From positions 1 through 64,000 of the forward strand of contig VZRZ01005482.1 of assembly GCA_013398175.1 (NCBI GenBank): a DNA stretch of 64,000 nt. Reading direction: 5' to 3'. Source of the stretch: Climacteris rufus. Taxonomy: Eukaryota; Chordata; Aves; Passeriformes; Climacteridae. Position 1 is the first letter of the stretch. Every line of letters begins with the position of its first letter. The notes beneath the pieces were generated by a model. It did not search any database, was not told the DNA's origin, and saw only the letters and a program-made list of their open reading frames with translations. The translations under genes were made by a program, and so were the position numbers. Of the stretch, positions 44,925 to 58,400 are shown in pieces.

Positions 44925-47400
44925 GATCAACTTGGTAGGTGATTCCAAAGGTTTCGGGTCAGTGTTCAGCCAGCAAATACACAGCACTGTTCCCCGGGTG
45001 TGAGGGGATCGTTCTGATCACACCGCTGAGGACAATCTTCACTGGTAGGCAAAAGTCAATATTCTCTTCATAAAGCATTTCCAGCAGTGTAATGCCAGCA
45101 GTGAGACTGTCAGCCTTGGAAACAAAAATGCAGGCAACTGGATGAGACAAAATCTGCTGGGACAGAAATTTGATTCCATACATGGGTTATGGGGAACACT
45201 TCCACAAGGGCAGCAAGCTGCAGACAAGTGTGCAGTAACTAGCACACTAAAATGAAAAGCTATGAGTTTTCTGCTTCCTGTTGGAAAATAGAATTTTTAG
45301 ATGCTTTTAAAAGCAAATTTTAAAATAAGATGCCATCAGTTTATTGTCTCATTCGTTACAACAGCTAACAGTTTTCAAAGAGATAAAACAGCACTTTTTT
45401 TAAAAAAATTGAGTTTCTACCTGTTTTCTGAATTATTCTTGGTATAATAACATTTTGCTTAACTTAAAATATTCTTTTTTTCCTGTTTTTGAGAAGTGCA
45501 CTTAGTTTGTACAACTGTAAATTGCATCATTCTGTAGTAGAAACTGAATGCATTATAATTAGCATTTCAGAAGAAATATTTGAAAACTGCCTCTTTGCAC
45601 CCAGCTAACGTAATAATTTTCAGCTATGTTGCAAAGTGCCCATTTTTTAATGCTATGTTTTCATAATTTAAGTGTTCCTGGGATAAACATTCCAGAGGCT
45701 TTTAGGTAAATATTGCTGAAAATCTATTATTTAAAAGCACACAAAATTGAAAAACTGACTGTTCCTTGGTTGTGATGGGGAAGGGGGCAGAGAAGTTGCT
45801 GATAGTTGGGAAAATCCAATCTTGTGCCATGTGAAGTTCTAATCACATCTCAACTATGTTGTCTTTATTTACATTTAACAGAACTGCTTGCGAAATTATT
45901 AGGTACATTTCTACATAGGCTTTTCTGCTGAGGTGCAACACGATTCCTTTGGGAGGGTGTTTGTAGTATAATCACTGTTTTTAGTATTTAATTTCCTCTG
46001 CTTTCTGTGTCATAGGAGCCTTGTTTTTGAAAGGAGATGCAACATTGAAATTCTGTTGGTTTCCTATAGAGAGCATTGAGGCAGTGTTTGGAGTTTTGCC
46101 TGGCAACGTTTCCAGGTGTGGAATGCTGGTTTAGGAGGGAGGCTGTCAATTGTGCTTTTTTCCTGAAGATGGAAATTGTCTTGTATTTAAAAACTTAGAG
46201 GTAGTGAAAAGGATAATGGAAAGCTACATAATCGATCACATTTTAGCTCTTGCTAGGGTATGTAGAGGAAAAAACGCCTGTTTAATAAAGTATAAGCAGC
46301 ACATGTTACGTTATGTTGGTGCCTTCTGTTTCAGAAAGCACTTGTTGGCTCTTCATTCTTGTGGAAGTGCTGCTTAGGCAAAGCTTCCATGTTCCATATG
46401 TTCTTACAATGGCATTGCCTGGATGTGCAGTGGCTCAGAATGCCTTTCCTCTAACCAGAGAACTAAACAGACTTCATGCCTTTCCCTGTTTTTAAGTTTA
46501 TGAGAAGCCATACGCACAGAAACCTAATCAGTGCAAGGTGGAACAGGAGGAAATTCAGTGTGGAGATTTGGAATTTCATAGCGGTTTTGTCTCAAGAACA
46601 GAATGATGTGAGAAAAGAACTTAGGATTTTTGCTTTTTGATTTCTGTTGCTATTTTGTCCTCTGCTAGGAAGAAATTTCACAAGAGTCCTCATGAACTTG
46701 CCAAAACAGCCCACAGCACAGTGGATAGGGGATTTGTGTGGGACAAGGGCACTCAGACTAAGCTCTCTTTTAGGTTTTTGGACCTAAGAAATCTTTCTGA
46801 GTAGAGCTTTTCAGTGTTGAACTAGTATTTCTGACTTTAAACAAACAAACCAACCAAAAAGAAACACCAGCTGTACACATGGCCAGCTGGTGTGCAAGGA
46901 AAACAGAAAATACGATACCAAAGCAATTTCAATATACAGAGCCTTGTTTTTATATTCATGTCCAAAATGTGTCTTTCAAAATGTAAATTCAAGCATGCAG
47001 TTCATCTTTTATTTGTACTATGTGCTTATTACGAAAATGTTTGCATTAATAGCTGTATTTGTTGAGGCATATTTCTGTAACGTGTCGTTACTTAATAACA
47101 AACTTCATCTTGAAGTGCAATAAGTTTCCATGGGGTACCCGTGTGTGTTGACAGTGGGACTTGCAGTAAGTGCATTACCACTTGACAGATGTTACAAACA
47201 TTTTATTGTTGCATTTTTCAATTTTAGATTATAATAGCATTTGTCACTTATTACAAAGGTACAGTTTTTGCATAGCAATGTACAGTGTTTCATCTTATTA
47301 GGAAGCTGTTAATTATGCAAGTCTTCTACAATGATCAAGAATGTATTGATCTGTAAAACTGAGCACTTTACTTCCTAATAAACATATTATATAATCTATA
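44925..47400 (+). other. PKD2: PKD2 3' untranslated region
   Basis: About 2.5 kb of AT-rich sequence follows the stop codon at 44922-44924. The first well-placed candidate end is AATAAA at 47377-47382. No coding exon or known RNA gene is visible in it. Length and end are inferred from the signal alone, without transcript data. Confidence 0.5.
47377..47382 (+). terminator. PKD2: Candidate PKD2 poly(A) signal
   Basis: AATAAA in CCTAATAAACAT, followed about 30-50 bases later by TTGTG and GTTTGTTTGTG, a GT-rich element suited to cleavage and polyadenylation. Confidence 0.5.
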
Positions 47401-49641
47401 AAGCAAACATTGTGCCCTACACTTGGTTTGTTTGTGATGGAACTTGAAGAATCCTACATTTTATTTGTGTTACTTTCATCTCTTACCTTGTTCTCAGATT
47501 AGCTAATCATGTAAAAAGGGACTGGGCTTTTACTGGACTGTAAAAAGGCTGATCCTACTGTTCCATTGCCCAAATGGTGCTTTCTTATGACACTTTATTT
47601 CAGATTTGTGTTTCTGCAAATGCACAGGTCTGCTTTCTGCTATTTCAGGTAGCAGCTCTGACTGCTAGTAACTGTCTCTTCATTACTTCACATTTGCTGT
47701 GTAGGTTAACTCTTTATTTTCTCTATTCCCCTTTATTTTTCCCCTTGTTTCAGGGAATCCTGCAGCATCTGGAGGGTTTGAATAGTGCTTGGAAAGCCCA
47801 GGTTCACATGTAGGACCCATAGTTCTCTCTGGACAGGTGTATAAATGCAACTGTATTAATTATACTGTATTAATGAAAACTGAATTATTAATGTAAATCC
47901 ATCTCAGTCTTTAATGAAATACATACATACCGAGTTTAGTAAGTATATTAAATGTTTAGCCAGTGCACTATAAAAGTCACAGTGTGTGGGAAGTAGGAAC
48001 TTTATTTATTTAATACTCTGTGTATGCTGTAGCATTGCTGACTTTGGAAGGTTTCCTCAGGAAGTGCAGTTTGAGATGCAAGTTTGGAAGAAGAGCTTTT
48101 TGGAATAATTCTTCCATGTCCCACAGGCATCACTTGGATGCTTTGTATATTCAAATGCTCTTCTCCAGTAAATCTAAACAAGAAGAAAAACTGGGTCAAA
48201 AACTGAGAAAAAGGGGGGGGGGGAAATGTTATGATAAAAGGTCTGCAAGCAGTTGTCACAAGGACTTCCAGGTTTTGAGCACTGATTATGCAAAACAAGT
48301 ATGGAAAGGTGGAGGGACAGCTCAATGGCTCAGGTGACAGAGTGAGACTCAAAAGAGTTGTCTGTTTTTTGTGTGTGTCACCTCATGCTGATGCCTTAAC
48401 TCACACATTCAGCTGCTTCCAAGGACTGCTACAAACAAGCTGCTTAAGCATCAGGAATGCTACACCTGCAGTGGCATAACAAGCAAGTTTTCCTGGGACT
48501 GGAGATTGTTCTGCTTTGCTTCTACTCCAAGGAATACTTAAGGAGACTGAAACTGCATGCCAGGAGGCCAAGAGCATCAAACTTGTGCCTTCATTTGGAT
48601 GTGCTGTGAGAGCAGATTCCCTGCAGCCAGGTGTTCAGGTATTTTGGAGCAGGCCTACCAGCAATGGAGTGCAAGGAAGAGACGAGGTTTTTGAGATTTG
48701 GGGAGTGTTCTGAGTTTGTGTGGATCTCAAAAAGCAGTTAGTAATAAATGCAATAAAATTGCCAGAGGACTGATCATGACCATTTGCATCAGCCACAATT
48801 TTGATGGTGGGATTTTGACAAAAGCTTAGACCAGTGAATTCATTCATTTACAAAGTCTTGAAAAGAGTTAAAGATTAGCAGATCCTCAGAGGGGACAAAC
48901 ACTCATTAAAAATCTACTCATACAAGACAAATCAACAATATTCAACTCTTGCAGAGTTACAGTTTGTTTTAACTCCTGTTCAGCTTTTAAGACTTTTGAA
49001 AAAAAGTATTTCCAGTGAGAAGAGTTAGGCTTTGTTTTCAGGGAAGTTCCATTTAAGGCATTTTCAAAACCAACTAAACATTGCCAGAAATGCCTGTGGG
49101 AGCTGCACAGGCTGCTGCTTTTCACTATGGCATGGACAGTGGTGTGATGTAAACTCTGAGAAGCACTCAAAGCAAAAGAATGCTCCTCTCAGGCTGAACT
49201 TGAAATGACCAGTTTATTCCAAAGACTGAGGTAAGCACACTTTTGTACTGCCATCAGCTTTTCCTGCAGGGAGGTGGGTGCTGTAACCTCAGTTACAGAT
49301 GTCTGCATGCAGAGAGGCAGCCACGAGAAACCTTTTGCTGCAGGAAGGCAGAGCTGGCCAGCACTGGTAAGAAATTTCCGTTCCTCTCAGTGTTCCTATG
49401 ATGCCACAGCTGTCTAATAAGGGCCAGCTGTTTGCTGGCTTAGTCATTTGAAACAGTTAAGTGAAGAAACAGGTTTGACAAGGGCTTTAACTGTCTTAAC
49501 TGGTTATTTCATGGCCAGCAACCAAGAGGAGAGGGGGATGTGGACTGGGAGAGGAAAAGTATTTCAGTTCAGGAGATTTTTTCCCTTTTTTTATGGCACA
49601 GGAAGATGAAAATAAGCTCTATCTGCCAGGAGAACTCATGT

Positions 49642-49662
49642 AAAAAAAAAAAAAAAAAAAAA
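49642..49662 (+). repeat. Poly(A) run, 21 bases
   Basis: An uninterrupted run of A in otherwise ordinary sequence. I checked for a retrocopy upstream of it and recognised no coding sequence, so it is listed only as a homopolymer. Confidence 0.9.
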
Positions 49663-51408
49663 GAGGGAAATACTTAGGTTGAAAGTTGTTCATGTCTATA
49701 AGAACCATAATCACAGATTATTTAGCAAATAGAAGTGTGTCACATGGAAGACCCAGGAGAGCAACTCCAGGAGTCTTTGTTGGCATTGCTGTTACTTACG
49801 TTTTCAGGTTATACTCTCTCCTCCTCCTGTGTAACTTTTGTGTAAAAAGACACAGGTAAACACAAAGCAAGCTATTGCACTTCACTGAATTTTCAAGAGG
49901 CAGCAAGTTGATGCTTATGAAAATAGCATTTACCAGTTGATATTAGAAACCTTTTTCCTTTTTTCCGAATTAAATTATGTTCTCTTTTGGAAGATCATTT
50001 TTATAAAGCATGCAGGAAACCTGACGCTGTAGCAAGGAATACCAAAATTTTCCATCCAGAAAATAAAAATTTGAATACTTGTAGTGTTTATTGGCATCTC
50101 AGAGAAAATCTGTGAACTGAAAATGTGTTGCTGCAAATCCATGACAGGGATCATTTGAGTATGTTTGACTCACCTTGGACTGAGGCTACTGTGTGTCCAG
50201 AAACAATTTTCATCAGATTACCTGCAGGGCCTGTCTGCAGCCCTACAGAGCAGGTATTGCATCCTAAGCACTTGACTCTGTGCCCACTGGGTCAGTTGAA
50301 AAGTAATCAGAAGGCAGGTGGCTATTTCATAATACTGGAGAGTGAGGGAGTAATTGCAGTGTTGTGTTCCTTGAAGAAGCAGGCTGACTAAAATATTGGC
50401 AAGGCAACCTTCTTGAGGATGAACCAGGCATGACCCAAAACCTTACGGAGGCAAAGATTATTTCTTTTGAAATATGAAGGCAATACATGAAACTGGAGAA
50501 GCATGGTTCACTTGTTTTAACAGGCTAGGTTAGATTGCCCTTGAATCTATCCATTTCCACATGTAAAGAAAGTGTGTTGTTTTGAGCTCTTAATCTAGAA
50601 CTATTTAGTCTCTGAAGACAAGAGATAGACATACGTTATTTAAATTGTTTTGTGGTGTTGCTACCTTAATTGTTTCCTTTCTTCCTTTTCTAGTGGATAT
50701 ATTCAATATTGTTATTGGCTGTCAAATTCAAGTGCCCACCACACATAAATTCTTTGTGGTTTTTATGGTGTAATTTTTTTAATCTTTCCTCTGTGCTGGA
50801 ATAACACAGAATTGCTTGATTTACTGATTTATCCTCTGCCTCGGCAGGATTCTACTCTACCAGCACATTTCTCAATGCCTCCTGGAAAACGTAAGTTAAA
50901 CAAATCTTTCCTCACATGAGCACTTCAATTGGATCAGGTATTAGCTGTATCAAGCCAGTTTGGTATCTGTTCTTGCCTTTATGGGCATTCATTACAAGAA
51001 TCAAGCAATTACTTTCAGTTACTGGCACTGAAAAGATAAAAACTTTAGTTTCTGTACTGAAAGCAATAAATTTAAGCATGGTATCTTTTAAGAGGATTGT
51101 TGTTACAAAGCTTCCTTCAAACTAATTGATTCAAAGGAGTTTTAGTAACTCTTTAGAAAGTAACAACTTTCAGCTTGTGATTTATTGTAATTATTTTAAA
51201 GCAGTTCAGATGGGGGATGTAAAAGAAAAATCTTCAACCAGGTTGAAAACTTTCACCTAAAACCTAATTGTCTGTAAGTCTTTTAAAGTTTCTGAGAGTC
51301 CAGATTAAAACACTTGCTCTCAAAGCATAAGCAAACAAAACAGGGATTTTCATACATGAAAACACACTTTCACTTGAGCCAGTGATATAATCAGGATCAT
51401 TAAATTCT

Positions 51409-51920
51409 GTACATCACACTTCTTTAATGCTAAATGCAAACGACAAAAGTCTCAGGAAAACAATGGTATCAGGCTGTTCTGTCATTTTAAAGCCTGAGCA
51501 ATGCATGAGCCTTAACACCATTAACTACTTGATCCATGGTACCCTCTTGCTAAGATCCTGCCAAAAGGAGCAAATGTCAGGGATAATTCAGCTCCTAAGC
51601 CAATTGCAGTGGAAGCAGGGATCATTTCAAGACCAATTTGGAGCAGATTAATTAAAAAAAGGCCTAAAGAGCCATGTACCCCTCAAAGAATGCTGGTCAA
51701 ATCCACCCCTAATGAGGGTGGAGAGATAAAAAAGATTGTGAAAAACCATTAACCTTGGGATATTAAGGAGCTCCTTGAGAGCCTAATTCTTGTCACAAGG
51801 TCAAGCTTTTACAAAGCAATTATTAAGGATCTCCATAGTATCAACATACAGACACACACACACACACACACACACGCAGGTACTCAAAGCCTTTTAACCT
51901 CAGGGATTCTGGACTCATTT
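51409..51920 (+). repeat. Copy 1 of a ~510-bp direct repeat (partner 60692-61198)
   Basis: It runs from CATCACACTTCTTTAATGCT to CAGGGATTCTGGACTCATTT and matches 60692-61198 almost throughout. Shared blocks include GCATGAGCCTTAACACCAT, GATCCATGGTACCCTCTTGC and AATGAGGGTGGAGAGATAAA. Differences are point changes, an 11-base segment missing here (near 51742), and a CA run longer in this copy. I see no transposase or reverse-transcriptase coding, and clear TG...CA LTR ends are not obvious. It is probably a dispersed non-autonomous element or solo LTR of unknown family. Confidence 0.85.
51852..51875 (+). repeat. CA microsatellite inside direct-repeat copy 1
   Basis: About 12 AC units here, against about five in the corresponding position of copy 2 (ACAGACACACACAAG near 61145), so the microsatellite grew within the element after the copies separated. 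Confidence 0.9.
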
Positions 51921-52065
51921 CCCTTCTCCTAATCACTTTTTTTGTCCCTGTTTCATTGTTTTTAAAGGTGCATGTTAGCGTTCCTATAGAGATGTTGTGC
52001 CTCCTGGCTTGTGCAAGCAATCTAGTTGTACTGGTCAGTCCCAAACTAATGGGGAGAACCAGGTA

Positions 52066-52145
52066 TATCACAGAATGGCTTGGGCTAGAAGGGACTTCAA
52101 AGATCACCTAGAGCCCACCCCCTGCTGTGGGAAGTGACATCTTTT
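52066..52145 (-). mobile_element. Short CR1 LINE 3' fragment (antisense)
   Basis: TATCACAGAATGGCTTGGGC and AGAAGGGACTTCAAAGATCA followed by CCCCCTGCTGTGGGAAGTGACAT are the reverse complement of the CR1 3' terminus. Only about 80 bases survive, shortly after direct-repeat copy 1. Confidence 0.8.
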
Positions 52146-54424
52146 GCTACAACATGTAAAGTACAATGCTGGATAAAAAGAGAAAAGTAAAATCTGAATT
52201 TGAAGCCTATAGTGTGACAGAGAAGTCTGACGTGACTGCTAATGTAATTTCTGCTCATGCAAATGAGGTATAGGATTTTACAAGTTTACAGAGTTACATA
52301 TTGGACAGTGCTGGAAATAAATATTTGTTTTATGTAAATATGTTCTCATAGATGACCAGCTGCAGAATTGAGTCATAAAAGAAAGAAAAGTTTAGAAGTT
52401 TTGTGGTAAATATTTTCTGTACAGTACTGTGTCAAGGTCTACTCAAAATGTGAGTAGTTCAACTTAATTTGGTTCTTTCCTTTCTCAGAAACCACTTCTG
52501 TATACTGAAATCTATTTTCTTTTCAGATTGGAACATAGTCCCTGTAATTACATTTATAACTCTTAAAATGTTGAACTGTTAAGGACTAGCAACAACTACC
52601 TGGCCAGTACAGTTCTACAGTTTTAAATCTGGGATGGTTAGATGGTTTTTTTCTTCTTTTCTCCAAAGGCAGCTTCTCTAATCACACTTTCATTTCTTTG
52701 TAGTACCAGGACCTGGAGTACCTTTTCTGTCAATTTTTTTGGAATAACCACATTGCTGCTCTCTCTTCACTGTTTCCTTCTGCTTAAGAAGGACAGATGT
52801 GTAAGTAAACTAAAGATGCAGAACACTTTCTGCCAATCTTTTGTGCTCTGAAGCTTTCATTTTCCCCAGTGGCATGAAATCTTACAAACAAAGGAATACA
52901 ATACTTAGTGATTAGATGAATGTGAATCCTCATGTCATATGTATGAAGATGTTAAGTTTAGAACATATGTGAGCTGCCCAAAAGCTTAATTAATTTCATT
53001 TACTTGTAAGCAGCATCCCAAGCTTGGAATGTTCTGGAGAGATAAAAGCTGAATTGTTATCTTTATAAATCTCATAGAGATTTTTAGAAGTATCCTCTAA
53101 ATTTGCATCAGAACTAATTTAGGCTCAGAAATTTTTAACAACATAGTCTGTTGGAAGTAGATTACCATCTTGCAAACATGTTCTGGTTGCTTGTTGTCAA
53201 GCTGTGAAATGTTCTTTTGCCATACAGCAACCACCTTGTCATAGTGGTGACTGTTCATGTAGTGACTGTTCATGTGCATTTTTCAGTACCACAGCAGCTG
53301 AGTCTTCAGTGGTAATACTCAAAAATGGTCAGGATTGTTTTATGCTCACATTTGTAACCTGCAAAATACCAAAACTATACTGGGTATCAAAAATGTCTAA
53401 AGTAAGATTTCATAAAAGAGTACTTAAGGTGTAAGGCTAATGCTATGAAAGGTCTTTATAAGAGCAGTAACACAGATTTGTTTGTTCATAACAAACAAAA
53501 AAATGCCCCAGCACTGCCAGAAATAGCAAAGGGTGAAAGTCTTCTGGTTCAGGATTGGATGTAAAGTTCATAGATAGTTTCAGCAAGTTGCTTCATGCCA
53601 TTAGAAAGATAAAAATTTAGAAAGACAACAGTTCAGTTATTGCTAAGTTCAGATGTGAACAGAGATGACACATTCCCTATATGTTCCAAAAAGTAGCATT
53701 AAAATAGGCCCTTGATGGAGAAACTGTCAATGCAGTGAATAACATTCCTGTGTTGGGAACATTTACATGTTCCCAATTGCTGCAATTCACTTCTTGAACT
53801 TAAATTTGTACAACAAAATTTCGATGTCACTGAACATCGAAGTATCTAAACTGAGCATTCATGAGGTATTTTAAAACTTTACAGGGTCATAACCTATTTT
53901 CTGAAAACTGAGTGCATTCAAATAGCTAAAGTCAGAAATATTAATCATCAAGCAAGTTTTTTCCTCAGTTTTTTAGGACTCCTTATAATATAGAGAATCT
54001 CATGTGTGTTTATTATTCTATTTGTGAGTGTGCTCTAAAAGTCAGATGTGTCTCTTACCTAAAATCCAGGTCTATGTCAACACCTTTCGGTACAAAATCC
54101 CCTCCTAGCTAAACTGGAAATTGAAAATTTAACTTAGTGTGTGCTATTGTGTCTGTGAATCTGTAATGTTACCTGCATTATGCTATTTCATCTTTTCAGT
54201 TCCTTTGCTGATGCTTATGCAAAGTTGAATGAAAAAGGGATATGAAATATCAAGTTTTTTTAAAATACTTACTTGATATTTATTAAAATATCAGTTATTA
54301 CCAACTGTTTTTTGACTATCAAATGGCACTCCTCAGTTCTGTAGCAGATGTTACAGAAAGTAGCAGTGGCTTCTGCAGAAAACAGACTGTGAGAGTCTTG
54401 AGTTCACAACTTGGAGCAACTTCC

Positions 54425-54722
54425 TTATGAGGGGATGAGGAAGGGCAGGCACTGATCTCTGTGGTGACAGGGACAGGACCCAAATTGTATCAGGGGAGGT
54501 TTAGGCTGGATATTAGGAAAAGGTTCTTCCCCCAGAGGGTGGTTGGGCACTGGAACAGGCTCCCCAGGGAAGTGGTCACAGCACCAGCTTGACAGAGTTC
54601 AAGAAGTGTTTGGACAAAGCTCTCAGGCACATGGTGTGACTCTTGGGGTCTCCTGTGAAGGGTCAGGAGTTGGACTCGATGATCCTTGTGGGTCCCTTCC
54701 AACTCAGGCTGTTCTGTGGTTC
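54425..54722 (+). mobile_element. CR1 LINE 3' end (sense)
   Basis: Consensus-order blocks GAGGTTTAGGCTGGATATTA, AGGAAAAGGTTCTTCCCCCA, TGGAACAGGCTCCCCAGGGA, TTGGACTCGATGATCCTTG and GGTCCCTTCCAACTCAGG end in TTCTGTGGTTCT, the CR1 terminal-repeat region. It lies just beyond the expected ABCG2 3' end. Confidence 0.9.
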
Positions 54723-54855
54723 TAAATCTCTTACAGAAATAAGGCTCTGGAAGTTTATTTTGTGTGACCCACATAAACCACGGCAAACCCTGCAGGAGCA
54801 ACAAGACCAACAGCAATAGCCCAAGAAAGAGCTGTAAAGGTGTCTCTTTTGCATA

Positions 54856-54861
54856 TTTATT
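54856..54861 (-). terminator. ABCG2: Possible ABCG2 poly(A) signal
   Basis: TTTATT on the plus strand (AATAAA on the minus strand) about 560 bases downstream of the ABCG2 stop. Position is plausible, but the region is AT-rich and other signals may be used. Confidence 0.3.
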
Positions 54862-55421
54862 AATTTACTATGCATAACTCTGCAGATAAAGAAGGAGACA
54901 AGTTAGCATTGCTGCACATGGTACCATCCTGCTTAGTAATGCACTTGAAATTGGTCACCATAAAAGAGACTAAGAACAGCACAGCAGCAGTAATCAACTG
55001 TGAAGATGATTTGCAGTTGAGACTGCATTGGAGTCCTGATAAGCATCACTTTGCACTGAATTACTTGCTGGTGAATGTAGGTACTAACTAAAGTATGGAA
55101 CCACTGTTTTTTTCAGGTTAAGCCACTAAGTGTTTTAGTGTTTAAAAAGGTGACAGCTAGAACATGCAGAAAGACTGAATAATCTCTTGAAGAAATGAGT
55201 AGATATACTATGTTTTTGTGACAGACCACTGAGTCATGCTAGACATTTAGGCAGGGTAAATTAATAGTAATTATTTAATATATAAGGATGGCATTCACAT
55301 CATTGACTTGTGTAATATTAAAAGTACAAAGTAAGGAAGGTCTCTTAAAAATAATCAAATCAGTTGCACAGTCAGTTCACCAAACTAGTGAACAGTGGGA
55401 ATTGCATCTTTCCTTCTGGCT

Positions 55422-58400
55422 TTAAGAGAACTTCTTCATGAAGTGCAGTTTCAGGTAGGTGATGGTGAGGAAGATGATGGTCATGCAGGCTAGAGCCAGG
55501 TGGTTCTGCCACAGGCCCCAGGTGCTGGCATCGATGCCTTGACTTTTCAGATAGTCCTCTCCAGTACATATCCTAGGGATAGATACACACACATTTATAA
55601 ACTTGGTCAGCTTGCAGGATCTAGGAAGTTCTCTGGAAGCTGAGGTGCAATTGCATGTATATAGCAGGCAAGGCAAGGACCAACTGTATGTTAGTGGTTT
55701 CTTTTCTCTTTGTAAGTTTGTTTTTCTTGTAGCTCTGGTTTCATGTAGGAAGCTGAAATGGCTTTTGTGAGGCTGTAAAATTGTAGTGTGTGTGTGCATG
55801 TCTCTCAGTAAACACAGTTGGAAGAAAAGTGAGAAGCATAATGCCAGATATTTTGAGTGTTATAAATACTAAATATGAGAACCAGCAGAATGTTCTATGC
55901 ACAGAGAATGCAAAAAACCAAAGGCTCATTTTCTGTATAAAAACTCTCAGATTCTGCTGGTCATCAGTGAGCACCTCTGATACTCAGACTAATGTTCTAG
56001 TTCTTTTAAAGTTGCTGAGGGTAGGATTAATTTCAATGTACCAAAATACTTACAGCTGGCCCATCTGTCGATAGCTACTGTCGCTGCTTAAGACTGTGTT
56101 GTTTCTGCTGCTGCAAAAGTTCAGACCAGTCAATTCATTGATCTGTAAAGCCTTTTAAAATAAAAGAAAAATGACAAGTGAAATTAGGAGGTAAAGGAAT
56201 GATACATTAACAAGATGAGATATAATGCAATGAAAATTCATTCTAAAAATCTGACAGTATCACTATTATATTGGCCAAATCCCCATTTTCTAGCAGAGTA
56301 GCACAGTTGTTTTTTCTTTTAAGAGAGGAATGTATGCAGCCCACACCCTACAAAGCATTCAGGCTTTACCACCTCCAGTGGATTTAGTCATTCAGTGTTT
56401 CTCTCATGAGGTATTTCCAAGTTACAGAAATGAGGTCTTGCTAAACAGCCGTGGGTGCTGGTTGATGAGAAGCCCGTCTTGTTTGAAGATACTGCACTAT
56501 TTTCCAAGTTTGCTGTACTTAGCTTTCCTTTTGCTCATTAGGCTATAAAGTTTGAAGTTTTCTTTATCCTGAGTAAAGACATTTCTTTCTAGCAAATCAG
56601 TTCCCAGTCCATGCACAGGAAAATACAGCACTTACTGTCATTCCATAGCGATGGATGCTAAAGTATTTGAGCCAGGAGAGCCAGGACATGACGCTTGTGA
56701 GATTGACCAGCAACCCAGAGAAAAGCTAGAGGCAAGAATTACCAAAAAAAGCCACAACAACAACAAATTACAAATTACATGCTTTTATCGTTTGTTCTTG
56801 TCTAGCTCTTGACTGTGCTTCTTCAGATAAAAATGAGTGGGAAAGCATTTCTAGAGGAAGAAACTGTTCCAGTGGAAGAACAGGGGAGAGGGAAGGGCTC
56901 ATTTCTGTTACCCCACTTTGGGCCATAACCCCAGGTCCTTCTCCCAAAACAAGTAACAGGGAATGCTTTCCCCTGTGCAACAAACCCACGTGCTTCCTGT
57001 CTGGGGTTCCCACAGGGGTTCACACGAACTCCTGAGCCTGAGGGAACGTGGATTCTGGCTGTGGGTTTGGTGCTCCCTCATTGTTTAAGGCGCCTGTCTC
57101 CTGACTGGGGCTGTCTGTGTGTTGTCCAGTTTAACATGCCCAGTGGTGGGCTCTGCAGCTGAGGAGGACAGCTGGGGTAGTGGTCTCAGACAGCAGGAGG
57201 CTGGGGGGCAGGTTCTCAGCCAGATATTTGCCTTTTGCAAAGCTAAGGGAGAGAAAATAAAATGTGGCCCCAGGTGACTTTTCTGTTTTCCAGGCACTTT
57301 GTTGGCTGCCAGAGCCACTGAGAAGAGGGCAGAGGAGCCATTCTCACCCTCACACCCAAACTTCCAGCCCCCCAGTTCTTGTTCATTCAAAGGACAAACC
57401 AGAACATTCAACCCCGGAGCATCAGGATACTCAAGTCAGACAAATTAAGATATTCAACCTGCTCCATCTCAACAGTCTTTTTGCAGAGTTCAGCTGAACT
57501 CTGTGCTGGTAGGATTTCTGGATTTCAACATTTCTAGGATTTTAGGGTCCAGTCTAGAAAACAGAATAATTCTACTCACAATCATAAAAATAAATGTGAT
57601 AGTCACGAGCAGGTTTGCTACAGTGACCACGCTCTGTCCTGCTGCAAGGGCAAGTGCCATGGAAGTGGCTGTGTAGGACACCATCATAAGGGTAAACATC
57701 ATTGTAAAGAAGGCTCCTACTGTTGGTTTCAAACCTTAAAGATCAGAAAAAGAAGGGTTTCAGTATGATCCTGGCAAAAGCTCTGCCATAACCTCTATAC
57801 TAACTTTTCAAGTGTGTCCTGCCTACTTAATACACTTTGTCTGGCAGCCTAGGCTATGTCACTGAGACCCAAGCTTTTGGAACATCCCCAAAGGATGTCA
57901 TCATCTGAAACCTTACTCTAGGAAAATGGTTAGCTTAGGACCTGTTTTGAGATTGGGGTTTGAAGGTGTTCTAGGGCTGAAAAAGTTGGTGCCGGCGACT
58001 TTCAAACTCTGCTCGCTAACCTGAAGGCATCTCACCAAAAACAAGCTGATATTAATTCACACAGTATTAATATCTTAAAACAATACTGTTTCTTTTAGGT
58101 GTTCTTGCATGGATGAGAAAATTTTCTTGTAAAAGTCATAGGAAGGCAAGAAGGCCATAGATGAAAAGGAATAAATCAAAACTATGTAATAATGGTTATG
58201 GCATCCTTCCAGGGACAGTAGAGATGAGACATGTCACAGATTCTGTGATGAATACTTAAATCTTTGTGTCCTTTCTGTTTAGAAAACAGCATGGTGTGCA
58301 AAAAACAAGTGCAGTAACCACTGCCATGCCAGTGTGATGCTTTAACCTATATAAATATCCATGTATAGATCTCTACATCTACACATCCATAAAATGCATG

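Larger units (their letters stand above)
47420..54850. other. Intergenic stretch between convergent PKD2 and ABCG2; repeats only
   Basis: No supported gene. Contents I can name are a 10-base G run near 48215, a 21-base poly(A) run at 49642-49662, direct-repeat copy 1 with its CA microsatellite, and two CR1 fragments. The short open frames on both strands lack splice or homology support. Confidence 0.6.

Noticed and set aside
49600..49670. Poly(A) run as the tail of a processed pseudogene
   Set aside because: No intronless coding sequence or poly(A) signal of a known gene precedes it.
51427..51651. Open frame in the direct repeat as a protein-coding gene
   Set aside because: Its counterpart in copy 2 is shifted and of different length, with no known domain; it behaves as non-coding repeat sequence.
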